Assembly: GCA_910575755.1 (NCBI GenBank) | Contig: CAJTFO010000008.1 | Span: 1-64,000, forward strand | Origin: Desulfovibrionaceae bacterium | Lineage (GTDB): Bacteria; Desulfobacterota; Desulfovibrionia; Desulfovibrionales; Desulfovibrionaceae | Length of the DNA: 64,000 bases | Direction of reading: 5' to 3' | Shown: piece by piece, positions 41,301 through 49,617 of the stretch | How the letters are laid out: every line of letters begins with the position of its first letter | Numbering within the stretch: the stretch's first letter is position 1 | Notes under the pieces: model-generated | Database searches by the model: none | What the model saw: the letters and a program-made list of their open reading frames with translations, nothing else | Told to the model about the DNA's origin: nothing | Translations under genes and position numbers: made by a program

Positions 41301-42308
41301 GACGCCGCATTGGCCGCGGCTGAAGCCATGGCCCAGTCCCAGGAGGAGCGCAACCGCCTTGCCGGCCTGCTGGCCGAGGAAGAAGACGAGGTGCGCGCGG
41401 GTCAGGCGGCGCTCAGCGAAGCATGCGGCAACGAGCGCAACCTGCTGGCTCTGGCCGGCGCGCATGACGCGGAGGACTTTTTGCGTCTGGCCGCTCTGCG
41501 TGACGAACAACATGCGCTGGCCCGCCGCCGTCAGGATCTGGAGGACGCTCTGCGCCTGGCGGCCGACACGCTGCCGCTGCCGGAATTTCTGGCATCCTTC
41601 CGTGAAGAGGAACAGGAAAGTCAGGAAAAACGCAGTGCCGCCATTCTGGAGGAGCTTAACGCCATTCTGGATGAGGAACAGGAGTTGGCCACTGCCGTGG
41701 CCGGTCTGAGCGCCAGGGTCGCCGCTCTGGCCAGGGCCGACGAGCTGGCGGAACTGCGCCAGCAGGAAGCCCTGCTGCTGGAAAGCATGGAGCGCATGGC
41801 CCTGGCCTGGAGCCGTCGCGCCCTGGCCCGTGAAATCCTGCTCAACGCCAAGCGCACTTTTGAGCATGAGCGTCAACCGGAGGTCATCCGCCAGGCCTCG
41901 GACATCTTCGCCCGCATTACAAACCGCCGCTGGCGGGGCATCAGCGCCTCCCTGGAACATTCCAGCCTGAGCATCCTGCCGGATCAGGGCGAGGCCGTGT
42001 CGCCGGAATCGCTGAGCCGGGGCACGCAGGAACAGGTCTATCTGGCCTTGCGTCTGGCCTACATCAAAAACCATGCGATCCATGCCGCGCCCCTGCCCGT
42101 CATCATGGACGAGGTGCTGGTCAACTTTGACCCGGAGCGGGCCGAACGCACGGCGCGGGCCTTCGCGGAGCTGGCCGACGGCAGGGAGGGGCCGGCCCAT
42201 CAACTGCTCTATTTCACCTGCCAGCCGCATATGGTGGAAGTGCTGCGGGCCGTCGAACCCGGCGCGGCCCTGTTCAGGGTGGAAAACGGCGTCATCACGG
42301 CCGACTGA
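38319..42308 (+). CDS. SbcC/Rad50-like (YhaN-type) AAA ATPase with membrane segments
   Basis: Encodes 1,329 residues. The Walker A loop is FLGRNEAGKST (about 29-39), the ABC signature ESLSRGTQEQVYLALRL (near 1229) and Walker B LPVIMDEVLVNFD (near 1258-1270). Between them lie about 1,100 residues of mostly coiled coil, broken near residues 607-667 by two strongly hydrophobic helices (LPLIVAGALLITAGLGILLAY and SGYLVLVCGVAFLAGGL). A zinc-hook CxxC is not evident there; the hydrophobic pair occupies the hook position. YhaN-type proteins share this layout as I recall. It works with the nuclease just upstream. It is larger than the typical YhaN (~960). Confidence 0.88.
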   Translation: MYIESFRIDGFGIFSGVQVNNLPPGLSIFLGRNEAGKSTCLEFLRAMLTGYPDPRSREARRSYAPLRGGQPGGGLVLRADGREALHLTRRPGAGGGLLTLSEADGTALPPELLRQLLFGVSREVYRNVFGFSLSELENFESLSAEGVRNALYGASFGPGLRAPGDALKILERQAEDIFKGNGSKPALNAAIRQLEELRARIEDVAAECAGFDGMALELSHKKAALADLRRRKSDLEGERRLLERRLGVWRQWDEWRMTELRLERLTPVSENFPADGPARLARLQEARETCERQLAAHKEKITRLRERHDAVLVDQPLLEALPELRRLSERKSGYRQALSLQAGQQDSCRRAEADLSRELTRLGPGWDCERIRVTDRSLFAREDLEKQAREMAAAGSAHQAAVDALTKANRDVETAERDVAAAQSALALLPAPVAALGDEARDELRQTLARLEEGRRQLPGRQRGVHNAHTTFARAYDPLRLASPGRTPGTGGNAGPRDILDGLLARQEEALALAGEVQERLREAGEAAQAVQQAEEQVEAVKIRMDDLRAAQRNASGPSREALDARAAALRSLRALSASMGTERERLQELDNRINNEQAPSPVKSLPLIVAGALLITAGLGILLAYWRWGLASLPISGTLSLPVSLWSGYLVLVCGVAFLAGGLPRSGSEAKRHQREMAQLQNRRETCALHVAELGEKARQLCAAAGVDSMDLVTLEATEVLLEREREQCFHEERSRRDMEGLKREMGLARAQVGAAQARAHETANVVQQTRRRWHELMLALRISNVPSPESAATFFAKAESASLAFDGVAAAEAELCALQNDLLDLEKRMRGVPAVDERLMPDADCAAVVECVRQVLDSCREADAAREQRIKAAAALQNHENELERAGNRQREASEQLRAAEERLGAARQSWRRGLQGLGLGEDLDPETVREAFKYMENCLAAESALERARTELAQGRAELVALREPLAALLASLSRDTLHDADGAPDWLASLDAALAAAEAMAQSQEERNRLAGLLAEEEDEVRAGQAALSEACGNERNLLALAGAHDAEDFLRLAALRDEQHALARRRQDLEDALRLAADTLPLPEFLASFREEEQESQEKRSAAILEELNAILDEEQELATAVAGLSARVAALARADELAELRQQEALLLESMERMALAWSRRALAREILLNAKRTFEHERQPEVIRQASDIFARITNRRWRGISASLEHSSLSILPDQGEAVSPESLSRGTQEQVYLALRLAYIKNHAIHAAPLPVIMDEVLVNFDPERAERTARAFAELADGREGPAHQLLYFTCQPHMVEVLRAVEPGAALFRVENGVITAD

Positions 42309-42384
42309 AGCGCGCTTGCGCCTCATTGACGGCCTTTGACGGCTTCAGACTGTGCGGCGAAGCCGCGACCTGCTCCTGATTTTC

Positions 42385-42412
42385 GGGGCTGCTGACAAAA
42401 ATCAGCAGCCCC
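42385..42412 (+). terminator. Hairpin after the nuclease/ATPase operon
   Basis: Perfect 11-bp stem GGGGCTGCTGA/TCAGCAGCCCC with loop CAAAAA. It lies about 77 bp past the ATPase gene and only 5 bp before the -35 box of the next promoter. No T tract follows on the plus strand. Confidence 0.6.
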
Positions 42413-42416
42413 GTGC

Positions 42417-42444
42417 TTGACATTTTCTTCCGTAATGCTATAGA
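42417..42444 (+). promoter_or_regulatory. Sigma-70 promoter of the RTX adhesin gene
   Basis: A consensus -35 TTGACA (42417-42422) is 16 bp from TATAGA (42439-42444). Transcription would start near 42451 and leave a leader of about 320 nt before the ATG at 42773. It is the best sigma-70 match I noticed in front of a protein gene. Confidence 0.75.
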
Positions 42445-42772
42445 TCCCGCATCCGATATCAAGAATTTCGGCAGAGTTCCCACCGAGCATTGGAACTCGT
42501 CTGGCACAGGGAGCCTGCGGGGGCAGGCGTCCGGCAACGCCGCGCGGCATGACCGCCAGCGGCGCGCCCGTCGAGTTGCTGCGCGGAAGAGGAAATGCCG
42601 AAATTTTGTTTTTGCGCGTCCGCGCCCTCCTTCCCGGCATTTCTCCGCATCGCCCCACGCTTCCCCTCCGCCGCCGCACGGCGGCCTGTTGCGCTGTTCG
42701 CGCCCGTCCAGCACGGGCCGCTGACCGCATCCACCATCACCCATAGTCCGTGTTGAAAGAGAGGAATCCGTC
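42445..42772 (+). other. Long untranslated leader of the RTX adhesin gene
   Basis: About 320 bp between the promoter and the start codon. No domain-bearing open frame is present. It contains GC-rich blocks that could fold, for example GCGCGGCATGACCGCCAGCG near 42540. Post-transcriptional control is possible, but no known riboswitch pattern was recognised. Confidence 0.4.
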
Positions 42773-45700
42773 ATGGCCGACATCCGCCTTGTCAAGCCCG
42801 CAACGGGCGCTTCCCAAAGCGTCCCCTGCACTCCCGAGGCTCGTTTTGTTTTTGATTTTCCCGCCACGGAGGCCACGCTGGCCCGCGAGGGCGACAATCT
42901 CGCCATCCGTTTTGAGGACGGCGGCAGCCTCACCCTTGAAGGCTTTTATACGGAATACAATGAAGAGAACCTGCCCTCCTTCGACATCAACGGCACAGAA
43001 GTGGCGGCGGCGGACTTCTTCGCGGCCATGAACGAGCCGGATCTCATGCCCGCCGCCGGGCCGGGCACGGGCTCCACGCCCACGGGCGGCCGCTTCCACG
43101 AGTGGGGCAATGCGGATCTTGCGGACGGCATCGACCACCTCAACGGCCTGGACTGGGGTTTTTCCCGCTCCTTCGAGTGGGAGGACCATCCCAATGCCGT
43201 GGGCGGCTGGGACGGCGATGACGGCGGGCGGCTCTATGCGGCTGTCCCGGACGGTTCCAGGGATACGCCACCGGACAATCCCGTGGACGTGACGCCGGAA
43301 AACCCCGGCGAACTGCCCCCGAATACGCCGGAAATCGGTGATTCCGGCCTGGATCTTTCCCGCGATGTTCTCACGGTGAAAGAAGAAGACCTCCCGGGCG
43401 GCGCCGAGGCCAGTGGATCTATGGATATCACCGCTCCCGACGGCGTGGCGAGCATCGTTATCGGCGGCGTCACGGTGTGGGAGAACGGCGCGCTGACCGC
43501 CGCTCCTGTGGTGTCCACCCATGAAGGCGTCCTGACAGTCACGGGTTTTGATGCTGCCACCGGCAAGCTGGAATACAGCTACAAACTCAATCAGGCCACA
43601 CAGGAGCACGAGGCGCCGGGCAAGGACAGCATCGCCCATAACCTTACGGTCACAGTCACGGATACGGACGGCGACACAGCCTCCAGTCTCATCACCGTTG
43701 TGATTCAGGACGACGTGCCGGTGGTGACCGGCGGCTCGTTCACGCTGGGCGGCATTTCCGAAACCGCGAAGGACGCCTCCTCCACCTCTGTCGCCGACCG
43801 GTTCACGGTGGACGCCGGCGCGGACGGCGAGGAAAGCCGCGCCTACAGCCTCAGCCTGGGCGACAATGCCGACGGCGTGGATTGCGGCCTCAATGCTCTT
43901 GTGCAGGGCGCGAGCATGGACATTCATCTGTTCCGGCAGGCGGACGGCAGTATCGTGGGCCGTGCCGGCGCGGGCGAAAACGCGGTGGATGTCTTCAGCG
44001 TGAGCATCGACCAGAGCGGCAACGTAAGCGTGCAGATGACCGGAAAGGCCACCATCGACCACAGCGCATTCAAGGGCGGCGACGCCAGCCTTGAGGGCAT
44101 CAAGGCGGTGCTTGACGTGACGGACCGCGACGGCGACCACAGCACGGGCACGCTTGATCTTTCCATCCCCATCAGCGACAGCGCCGGCGTCGTGAACAGC
44201 GTCCAGGGCGAGGACAGCAACGTCTGCCGTTCGTCCATCCTGCTGGACTTCACCAATGCCACTAAGTTCGGTTCCACCATGGACGCCTTCAGGGAACAAT
44301 TCAAGGATGACGATCCGGCGTGGGGCAATCCCTCCGCAGGGTCAGGTAACCAGTACACACAGATTGAAGGTGGTATCCACTGGATCACGGTCAAGGGCAT
44401 CAAGCTCATCCCCACGCGAGTGGAATACGACCTTGTCGACGGTTTTCATGCGGACAATCTGGTGGACAAGACCTCCAATATCGGCAGCGGATTCACGGAC
44501 AAGAACCTCCATCTCTCCGAGGACGGCCTCGGCATGGGCATATCAGGGAATGCCGGCAACTGGGGCGGCAACGAGTTCGGGAGCGGTTCCGGCGCGCCGG
44601 ATGGCAAGGGTTGGGCGGAAGGCTTCGTCATTGAGCCGCAGAACGGCAGCGTCTGGTACGAGCTGGATGTGGAACTGAGCAATTTCAGCGAGGGCGACCG
44701 GGCGATCATCTATTTCTACCTGACGCCCCAGAACAATAACGACAACAGTGTCGTTTACGCCAAGGAAGTGGACGTCAATGACATCGACCCCGTGACAGGC
44801 TCCATCAAGGTGGAGGTGCCGGACGGCTTCACCAAGGTCATCATTGCGGCCATGCCCGACGCCCAGGGCAAGGCCAGCTCCTTTACCGTGGCCAAGCTCA
44901 ATCTGAGCAAAAACGCGGTGGAGCACAGCGGCGAGCTCTCGGCGGACGCCGCGGACGGCGTCGTCAACAACTGGGCGTGGGACTGGGACGCCAGCGGACT
45001 GGACGGCAAGGAAGTTACCGTCACCAATACCCCCGGCGCGGGCGTCTACACGGTGCGGCTCACATTTACGGGCACGGAAGTTGAAGCCGTCCTCCTGGGC
45101 AATGCCGGAGGCGAGTTCAGCCTGAACAACAATACGCTCTTCAAGGGCCATCTCGACCCCGCCACGGGCAAGTGGACCATTGATCAGTTCTACAAGTTCG
45201 GGGCTGACGGCCTGGATCTGGACAACATCCGATTCGGCATCACAGGCGCGGATGCCGACGGCTCCCCCATCACCGGCGAGGGCGGCGTCAATATGTGGCT
45301 TGAGGCGGGCGTGGACCGCTTTGACGATGTCAGCGTGGGCTACTACAACAAGGAATTGTGGGGCTTTGACGCCACCAAGGATGAGGCCACTGACATCATG
45401 GCCGGCGAGAACGGCAACGACCTCATGTACGGCCGCGGCGGCAACGACATCCTTTCTGGCGACGGCGGCGAGGAAGCCTTCAGGGAATTGGGCAATGCCC
45501 TCTTCGGAACCGACTGGTCCAAGAATGTGCTGAATCATTTTGTCAACGAAGACGGATATGACCAGAACGGCAATCCCATTATTACCCAGGGCGACTGGAG
45601 CATCAACGGCGGCTCCATTGAGGGGATCGGCGACAGATTCGTCCACGCCATCAAGGGCGACAAGACCGACTCTGAGGGTAAGCCGTATTATCCCGTGAAC

Positions 45701-47071
45701 AACGATCTGGACAGCTTCAGGGAAACCCTTGCCGAGCTGGACGACAAGCATGCCCACTGGAACGGCGATGACGCCCTCTACGGCGGCCAGGGCGACGACG
45801 TGCTCCTGGGCTGGGGCGGCAACGACTTTCTGGACGGCGGCGAAGGCAAGGACATGATTTTCGCGGGCTCCGGCAATGATGTCATTGTCTATGACGGCAA
45901 CGATTTTGTGGTGGACGGCGGCAAGGGCATTGACGTTCTGCTTGCGGGCAAGGACGCCAGGATGCCCGATGGCAGCGACCTGACCCTGCGGCGTCTGCTC
46001 CATTCCAAGGTGGCCGAAGATGCGCGCGGCGAAAAGGTGCCCCATGTTTTCGACGTGGAGCTCCTGCTCAAGGCCAAGCATACCAACAATGTGGAAAATC
46101 TGGGCATCAACGGCATCGCAAGCCTGGCGGCCTTCGGCATCATCATCAATGCGGACAATACCATTTCGCTGGATCAGAACCTCTGGACCGGCGTCAAGAA
46201 CAGTGGCGACATTCCCGGCTCGCAGGGATCACCGGACTGGCCGTATCTGTTCCAGTTCACCTATGACCATGACGGCATCAAGCTGGAACTGGATATCGTG
46301 GACCCTGACGGCACAGGCTCGATGATCCACTATCAGCCCTTCCCCAAGACGGACGGAGCTGACGCCCCGGCCGACGACGCGAGCGCCCTGGTGGCGGCGG
46401 CCGCCGATGCCGATAACGACAGCGCCGGCGGGGAACAGTCCCTTGCCATGAACGACCATGCCGCCCCGGCCGAAGCCCGCGTGACGCATGGCGGGGGCGC
46501 CGCTCCGGCTGCTGATGGTCCGGCTGCCGATGCCCAGAGCGCCGACGACGGCCTTGACGCCTTCCTGGCGCAGGTGGAAGCCCTGAACGGCGACAGGGAC
46601 GACGCGCTCATCTTCACTGAAGGCAATGATGTTGTGGGCGCCCATGAGGGCCGGGACTTCATCTATACCGGCGCGGGCAATGACCTCATTATCTACGACG
46701 CCGCCGATTACCTCATCGACGGCGGCGAGAATATTGACTTCCTGCTCACTGATCAGGACGTGTCGCTCGATGGGCTCAGCAACGTCACAAATGTGGAAGT
46801 GCTGCTCAAGGGCGACGCCGCCATGAGCCTGACGCGCATGGAAGAGCTGGCCGAGAAGTACGGCATCCGGATGAGTGACGACGGCAACAGCATGACCCTC
46901 ACCCTGGCCCAGGACGGCAAGAACGGCTGGATGAAGGGCGAGGACGGCAGCTATACGCACTATGACGAAAAGGGCGACGTTGACCTGACCATGGAGACAA
47001 GCCTTCAGGTCACGGACAACGCGGCGGCCGACCAGGCGGCCCAGACCCTGACCCTGGCCTCGCAGGGCTAG
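42773..47071 (+). CDS. Large RTX, LapA-like secreted adhesin
   Basis: Encodes 1,432 acidic residues, with one Cys near each end of the first third. Residues 1-92 form a compact module followed by PAAG (93-96), which fits the LapG protease site [TAP]AA[GV] of LapA-type adhesins. Residues about 185-485 hold VCBS/T1SS-143-like beta domains (TVTDTDGDTASSLITVVIQDD; DVTDRDGDHSTGTLDLSIP). RTX nonapeptides bind calcium near 875-900 (GENGNDLMYGRGGNDILSGDGG) and 997-1060, and again near 1283-1325. The C-terminus is a type I secretion tail. Secretion genes are not in the window. AGAGAGGAA precedes the ATG. A glycosyltransferase gene follows. Confidence 0.9.
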   Translation: MADIRLVKPATGASQSVPCTPEARFVFDFPATEATLAREGDNLAIRFEDGGSLTLEGFYTEYNEENLPSFDINGTEVAAADFFAAMNEPDLMPAAGPGTGSTPTGGRFHEWGNADLADGIDHLNGLDWGFSRSFEWEDHPNAVGGWDGDDGGRLYAAVPDGSRDTPPDNPVDVTPENPGELPPNTPEIGDSGLDLSRDVLTVKEEDLPGGAEASGSMDITAPDGVASIVIGGVTVWENGALTAAPVVSTHEGVLTVTGFDAATGKLEYSYKLNQATQEHEAPGKDSIAHNLTVTVTDTDGDTASSLITVVIQDDVPVVTGGSFTLGGISETAKDASSTSVADRFTVDAGADGEESRAYSLSLGDNADGVDCGLNALVQGASMDIHLFRQADGSIVGRAGAGENAVDVFSVSIDQSGNVSVQMTGKATIDHSAFKGGDASLEGIKAVLDVTDRDGDHSTGTLDLSIPISDSAGVVNSVQGEDSNVCRSSILLDFTNATKFGSTMDAFREQFKDDDPAWGNPSAGSGNQYTQIEGGIHWITVKGIKLIPTRVEYDLVDGFHADNLVDKTSNIGSGFTDKNLHLSEDGLGMGISGNAGNWGGNEFGSGSGAPDGKGWAEGFVIEPQNGSVWYELDVELSNFSEGDRAIIYFYLTPQNNNDNSVVYAKEVDVNDIDPVTGSIKVEVPDGFTKVIIAAMPDAQGKASSFTVAKLNLSKNAVEHSGELSADAADGVVNNWAWDWDASGLDGKEVTVTNTPGAGVYTVRLTFTGTEVEAVLLGNAGGEFSLNNNTLFKGHLDPATGKWTIDQFYKFGADGLDLDNIRFGITGADADGSPITGEGGVNMWLEAGVDRFDDVSVGYYNKELWGFDATKDEATDIMAGENGNDLMYGRGGNDILSGDGGEEAFRELGNALFGTDWSKNVLNHFVNEDGYDQNGNPIITQGDWSINGGSIEGIGDRFVHAIKGDKTDSEGKPYYPVNNDLDSFRETLAELDDKHAHWNGDDALYGGQGDDVLLGWGGNDFLDGGEGKDMIFAGSGNDVIVYDGNDFVVDGGKGIDVLLAGKDARMPDGSDLTLRRLLHSKVAEDARGEKVPHVFDVELLLKAKHTNNVENLGINGIASLAAFGIIINADNTISLDQNLWTGVKNSGDIPGSQGSPDWPYLFQFTYDHDGIKLELDIVDPDGTGSMIHYQPFPKTDGADAPADDASALVAAAADADNDSAGGEQSLAMNDHAAPAEARVTHGGGAAPAADGPAADAQSADDGLDAFLAQVEALNGDRDDALIFTEGNDVVGAHEGRDFIYTGAGNDLIIYDAADYLIDGGENIDFLLTDQDVSLDGLSNVTNVEVLLKGDAAMSLTRMEELAEKYGIRMSDDGNSMTLTLAQDGKNGWMKGEDGSYTHYDEKGDVDLTMETSLQVTDNAAADQAAQTLTLASQG

Positions 47072-47080
47072 AACAACGAC

Positions 47081-47122
47081 GCGCTCCGGCCAGGACGCCC
47101 CTGGCTGTCCTGGCCGGAGCGC
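47081..47122 (+). terminator. Strong stem-loop between the adhesin and glycosyltransferase genes
   Basis: A perfect 16-bp GC-rich stem (GCGCTCCGGCCAGGAC and its complement) with a 10-nt loop and no T run. It starts 10 bp after the adhesin stop and ends 14 bp before the next ATG. It could protect the adhesin mRNA 3' end or reduce read-through rather than terminate fully. Confidence 0.7.
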
Positions 47123-47136
47123 GCTGAGGAAGGCGC

Positions 47137-48312
47137 ATGCGCGTTCTCTTTCTTGACGCCAGTTACCCCGGCAGGCTGGGGCCCCTGGCGGGCCGCCTTG
47201 CCGCGTTGCCGGGCAACGAGGTGCTCTTTGCCTCCAGCCGCCAACGGCGGGAGTACTCCCAGCCCGGCGTGCGGCGCGTGCTCCTGCGACGCCCCGCGCC
47301 CCGGCGTCGGGAATGCGCCGGGGAACAGCCCGCCCTGCCCACCCTTTGGCAGGAGGCCCTGAAAACCGGCGAATACGCGGCAGCCACCCTGACCACTGTG
47401 GCCGAACGCGGCTTTGTGCCGGACATCATCTTTTCACACGCCGCCAGCGGAGCCGCCTTTTTTGTGCCCCAGCTCTTTCCGGCGGCGTTCCACGTTGCCT
47501 ATGCCGACCCGGGGCCGCGCGGCGCGGCGCTCTCCTCGTCATCGGCGCGCCGCGTCCAGCTCGACATGCAGAGCCTGCAATTTCTGCACAGCAATCTGTG
47601 CTTTGCTTTTTCCGAGCGCCGGAAGGAGCAGTTCCCCGCGCGCCTGAGCGCGGCCATCCAGCTCATGCCGCCCTTTGTGGATACGGACGCCTTTGCTCCG
47701 GCGGAAGAGCAGGCGGCCGACGCCGCCCCGCTCGTCATCATCAACGCCAGGGGGCTCGCGCCGGAGCAGGCCGGGGAGGCCCTGAGTCTGGCCCTGGCCC
47801 TGCTGGCCGCCTCCGGAACGCGCGTGGCTCTGCTCACGGAGAATGCGCGCCAGACACAGCGCGCAGAGGAAGCCGTCCGCGCGCGGGCGGCGGATGCGGC
47901 CAACCGCTTGCTTGTTGCGGATTTTCTTTCGTTCCCGGAATACAGGGATCTGCTTGCCAGGGCAACAGTGGCCCTTTGCCCGCCGCGTCGCGAACCCGCC
48001 ACATCGTTCATGCTGGAAGCCATGAGCTGTGAAGTCCTGCTCATGGCCCGCGCCGAAGCGGTCAATTTTTTACGGCCCGGCGTCAATATGATGGAATTGG
48101 CCGGTGGCAGCGCGGCGGATATGGCGCAGGCTGTTCTTCAGACGCTGGCGTCCGGCCAGCCGCGCGGTCGCGCGCGGGAGTTTCTGCCCGTGACCCGCAT
48201 GGCGCGGCGTAACGTGCTCGCGCATTTCAGTGAGGCAAAGGTAATTCCGCGGCACCTTGCCCATGTCATGCAGGCCTGCGCGGCCTGGAAAAAAGGACGC
48301 GCCCGCGCCTGA
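47137..48312 (+). CDS. GT4-like glycosyltransferase
   Basis: Encodes 391 residues. The N-terminus MRVLFLDASYPGRLGPLAGRLAALPGNEV is a GT-B first strand. Then come FVPDIIFSHAASGAAFFVPQLFPAAFHVAYADPG and, in the donor domain, FLSFPEYRDLLARATVALCPPRREPATSFMLEAMSCEVLLMA, where the E-x-M-S-C-E piece matches the GT4 EX7E-type motif. The protein may glycosylate the adhesin encoded just upstream; that is inferred from adjacency only. GAGGAAGG precedes the ATG. Confidence 0.85.
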   Translation: MRVLFLDASYPGRLGPLAGRLAALPGNEVLFASSRQRREYSQPGVRRVLLRRPAPRRRECAGEQPALPTLWQEALKTGEYAAATLTTVAERGFVPDIIFSHAASGAAFFVPQLFPAAFHVAYADPGPRGAALSSSSARRVQLDMQSLQFLHSNLCFAFSERRKEQFPARLSAAIQLMPPFVDTDAFAPAEEQAADAAPLVIINARGLAPEQAGEALSLALALLAASGTRVALLTENARQTQRAEEAVRARAADAANRLLVADFLSFPEYRDLLARATVALCPPRREPATSFMLEAMSCEVLLMARAEAVNFLRPGVNMMELAGGSAADMAQAVLQTLASGQPRGRAREFLPVTRMARRNVLAHFSEAKVIPRHLAHVMQACAAWKKGRARA

Positions 48313-48341
48313 AGCCGGCTGGCTTCAAGGCTGAGGCATCT

Positions 48342-48388
48342 GACCTGGAACATTTTGCTTTTGAAATTTCCCCATTTCAAAAGCGGCG
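48342..48388. repeat. Dispersed repeat B, copy 2
   Basis: Shares with 11842-11888 the block ACCTGGA.C.TTTT followed by the perfect 9-bp hairpin TTTTGAAAT...ATTTCAAAA and GCGGCG. It lies between the convergent glycosyltransferase and argF genes. Confidence 0.7.
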
Positions 48389-48392
48389 TCGC

Positions 48393-48451
48393 ATTGAGTC
48401 TGAAAAACGCGTTTTTCAGACTCAATGGCTCCGGCGTCCGCCGGAGCCATT
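48393..48451. terminator. Two overlapping hairpins between convergent genes
   Basis: A perfect 34-bp palindrome centred on ACGCGT (arms from ATTGAGTCTGAAAAACG, 48393-48426) overlaps by three bases a second hairpin, AATGGCTCCGGC/GCCGGAGCCATT (48424-48451). The second is followed by GCTTTTTC, giving a T-rich end for plus-strand transcripts. Together they separate the converging glycosyltransferase and argF genes. Confidence 0.75.
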
Positions 48452-48473
48452 GCTTTTTCAAAGGCAATTCGCT

Positions 48474-49511
48474 CTAATGAGGGCAAGTCTCTGTCTGCCC
48501 GAAGGAAAGAGCTTCCTCAGCCAGCGTGGCCACCATCACGGCCTTGATGGTGTGCATTCGGTTTTCCGCTTCTTCAAAAGCCATATTGCGGTCAGATTCA
48601 AATACGGCATCGTCCACTTCCATGCACTCAAGCCCGAAACGCTGGTAAATGTCTTCGCCCACGGCGGTATCCCGGTTATGGAAGCTGGGCAGGCAGTGCA
48701 GGAACTTGCAGTCAGGATTGCCCGTCTTGTCCATGACGGCCATATCCACCCGATAGGGGGTGAGCAGTTCGATACGCTCTTTCCAGACTTCATCCGGCTC
48801 ACCCATGGAAACCCAGACGTCAGTGTAAAGAAAATCACAGCCTCTGACGCCTTCTTCCACGCTTTCAACGCGCGTGATCTCGGCCCCGGTGCGGCGCGCG
48901 ATATGCAGGGCCATTTCAAAGACCTCATCCGAAGTCCAGAGGGCCCTGGGGGCCACGGAGCGGAAATTCACGCCCAGCATGGCCGAACCGATCATCAGGG
49001 AATTGCCCATGTTGTAGCGGGCATCGCCCAGATAGGCCAGGCACTGCTCGTTCAGCGGCTTGGGGCAGCATTCGCGCATGGTCAGCATGTCGGCCAGAAG
49101 CTGGGTGGGATGCCATTCATTGGTCAGTCCGTTCCAGACCGGCACGGAAGCGAACCGGGCCAGCGCCTCAACGCGGGCCTGCTCATAGCCCCGATACTCA
49201 ATGCCGTCAAAAAAGCGCGACAGCACGCGGGCCGTATCGGCCATGGATTCCTTTTTGCCCATTTGCGAGCCGGATGGTCCCAGATAGGTGACATGAGCGC
49301 CCTGATCATGCGCGGCCACCTCAAAGGAACAGCGGGTGCGTGTGGAATCTTTTTCAAAAAGGATAGCAATGTTTTTGTCCTTCATGAATTTGGGCTCGCG
49401 CCGCGCTTTTTTGGCCGCCTTGAGCCAGGCCGCCAGATCCAGAAGATAGGTCAGATCTTCCGGGGTAAAATCAATCTCTTTCAGAAAATTCCTGCGTTCC
49501 AGTCTGTTCAT
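48474..49511 (-). CDS. argF: Ornithine carbamoyltransferase
   Basis: Encodes 345 residues. The carbamoyl-phosphate motif is [20 protein letters not shown], the ornithine motif [10 protein letters not shown], with [21 protein letters not shown] and [10 protein letters not shown] between. It makes citrulline from ornithine and carbamoyl phosphate in the cytoplasm as a trimer. Length and sequence match the enteric ArgI/ArcB subtype rather than the shorter (~300) form. The neighbour upstream is an ArgA-like acetyltransferase, which favours arginine synthesis. No arcA or arcC is near. The ATG at 49511 begins [20 protein letters not shown]. Confidence 0.95.
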   Translation of the reverse strand: MNRLERRNFLKEIDFTPEDLTYLLDLAAWLKAAKKARREPKFMKDKNIAILFEKDSTRTRCSFEVAAHDQGAHVTYLGPSGSQMGKKESMADTARVLSRFFDGIEYRGYEQARVEALARFASVPVWNGLTNEWHPTQLLADMLTMRECCPKPLNEQCLAYLGDARYNMGNSLMIGSAMLGVNFRSVAPRALWTSDEVFEMALHIARRTGAEITRVESVEEGVRGCDFLYTDVWVSMGEPDEVWKERIELLTPYRVDMAVMDKTGNPDCKFLHCLPSFHNRDTAVGEDIYQRFGLECMEVDDAVFESDRNMAFEEAENRMHTIKAVMVATLAEEALSFGQTETCPH

Positions 49512-49617
49512 GCGCTGCTCCGGCCCATACGGGCCAGGGAAAGGGTGAAAGAAGAAAACGGAGGCGAAGCTCCGGCGGCACTGCCGCGCACGCGCTCTCG
49601 CGGTAGGACGCGACCGG

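Noticed and set aside
37995..42326. 1,443-codon antisense frame opposite the SbcC-like ATPase gene
   Set aside because: Same effect; rich in Gln/Ala/Arg with no recognisable domain, while the plus-strand protein has clear Walker and signature motifs.
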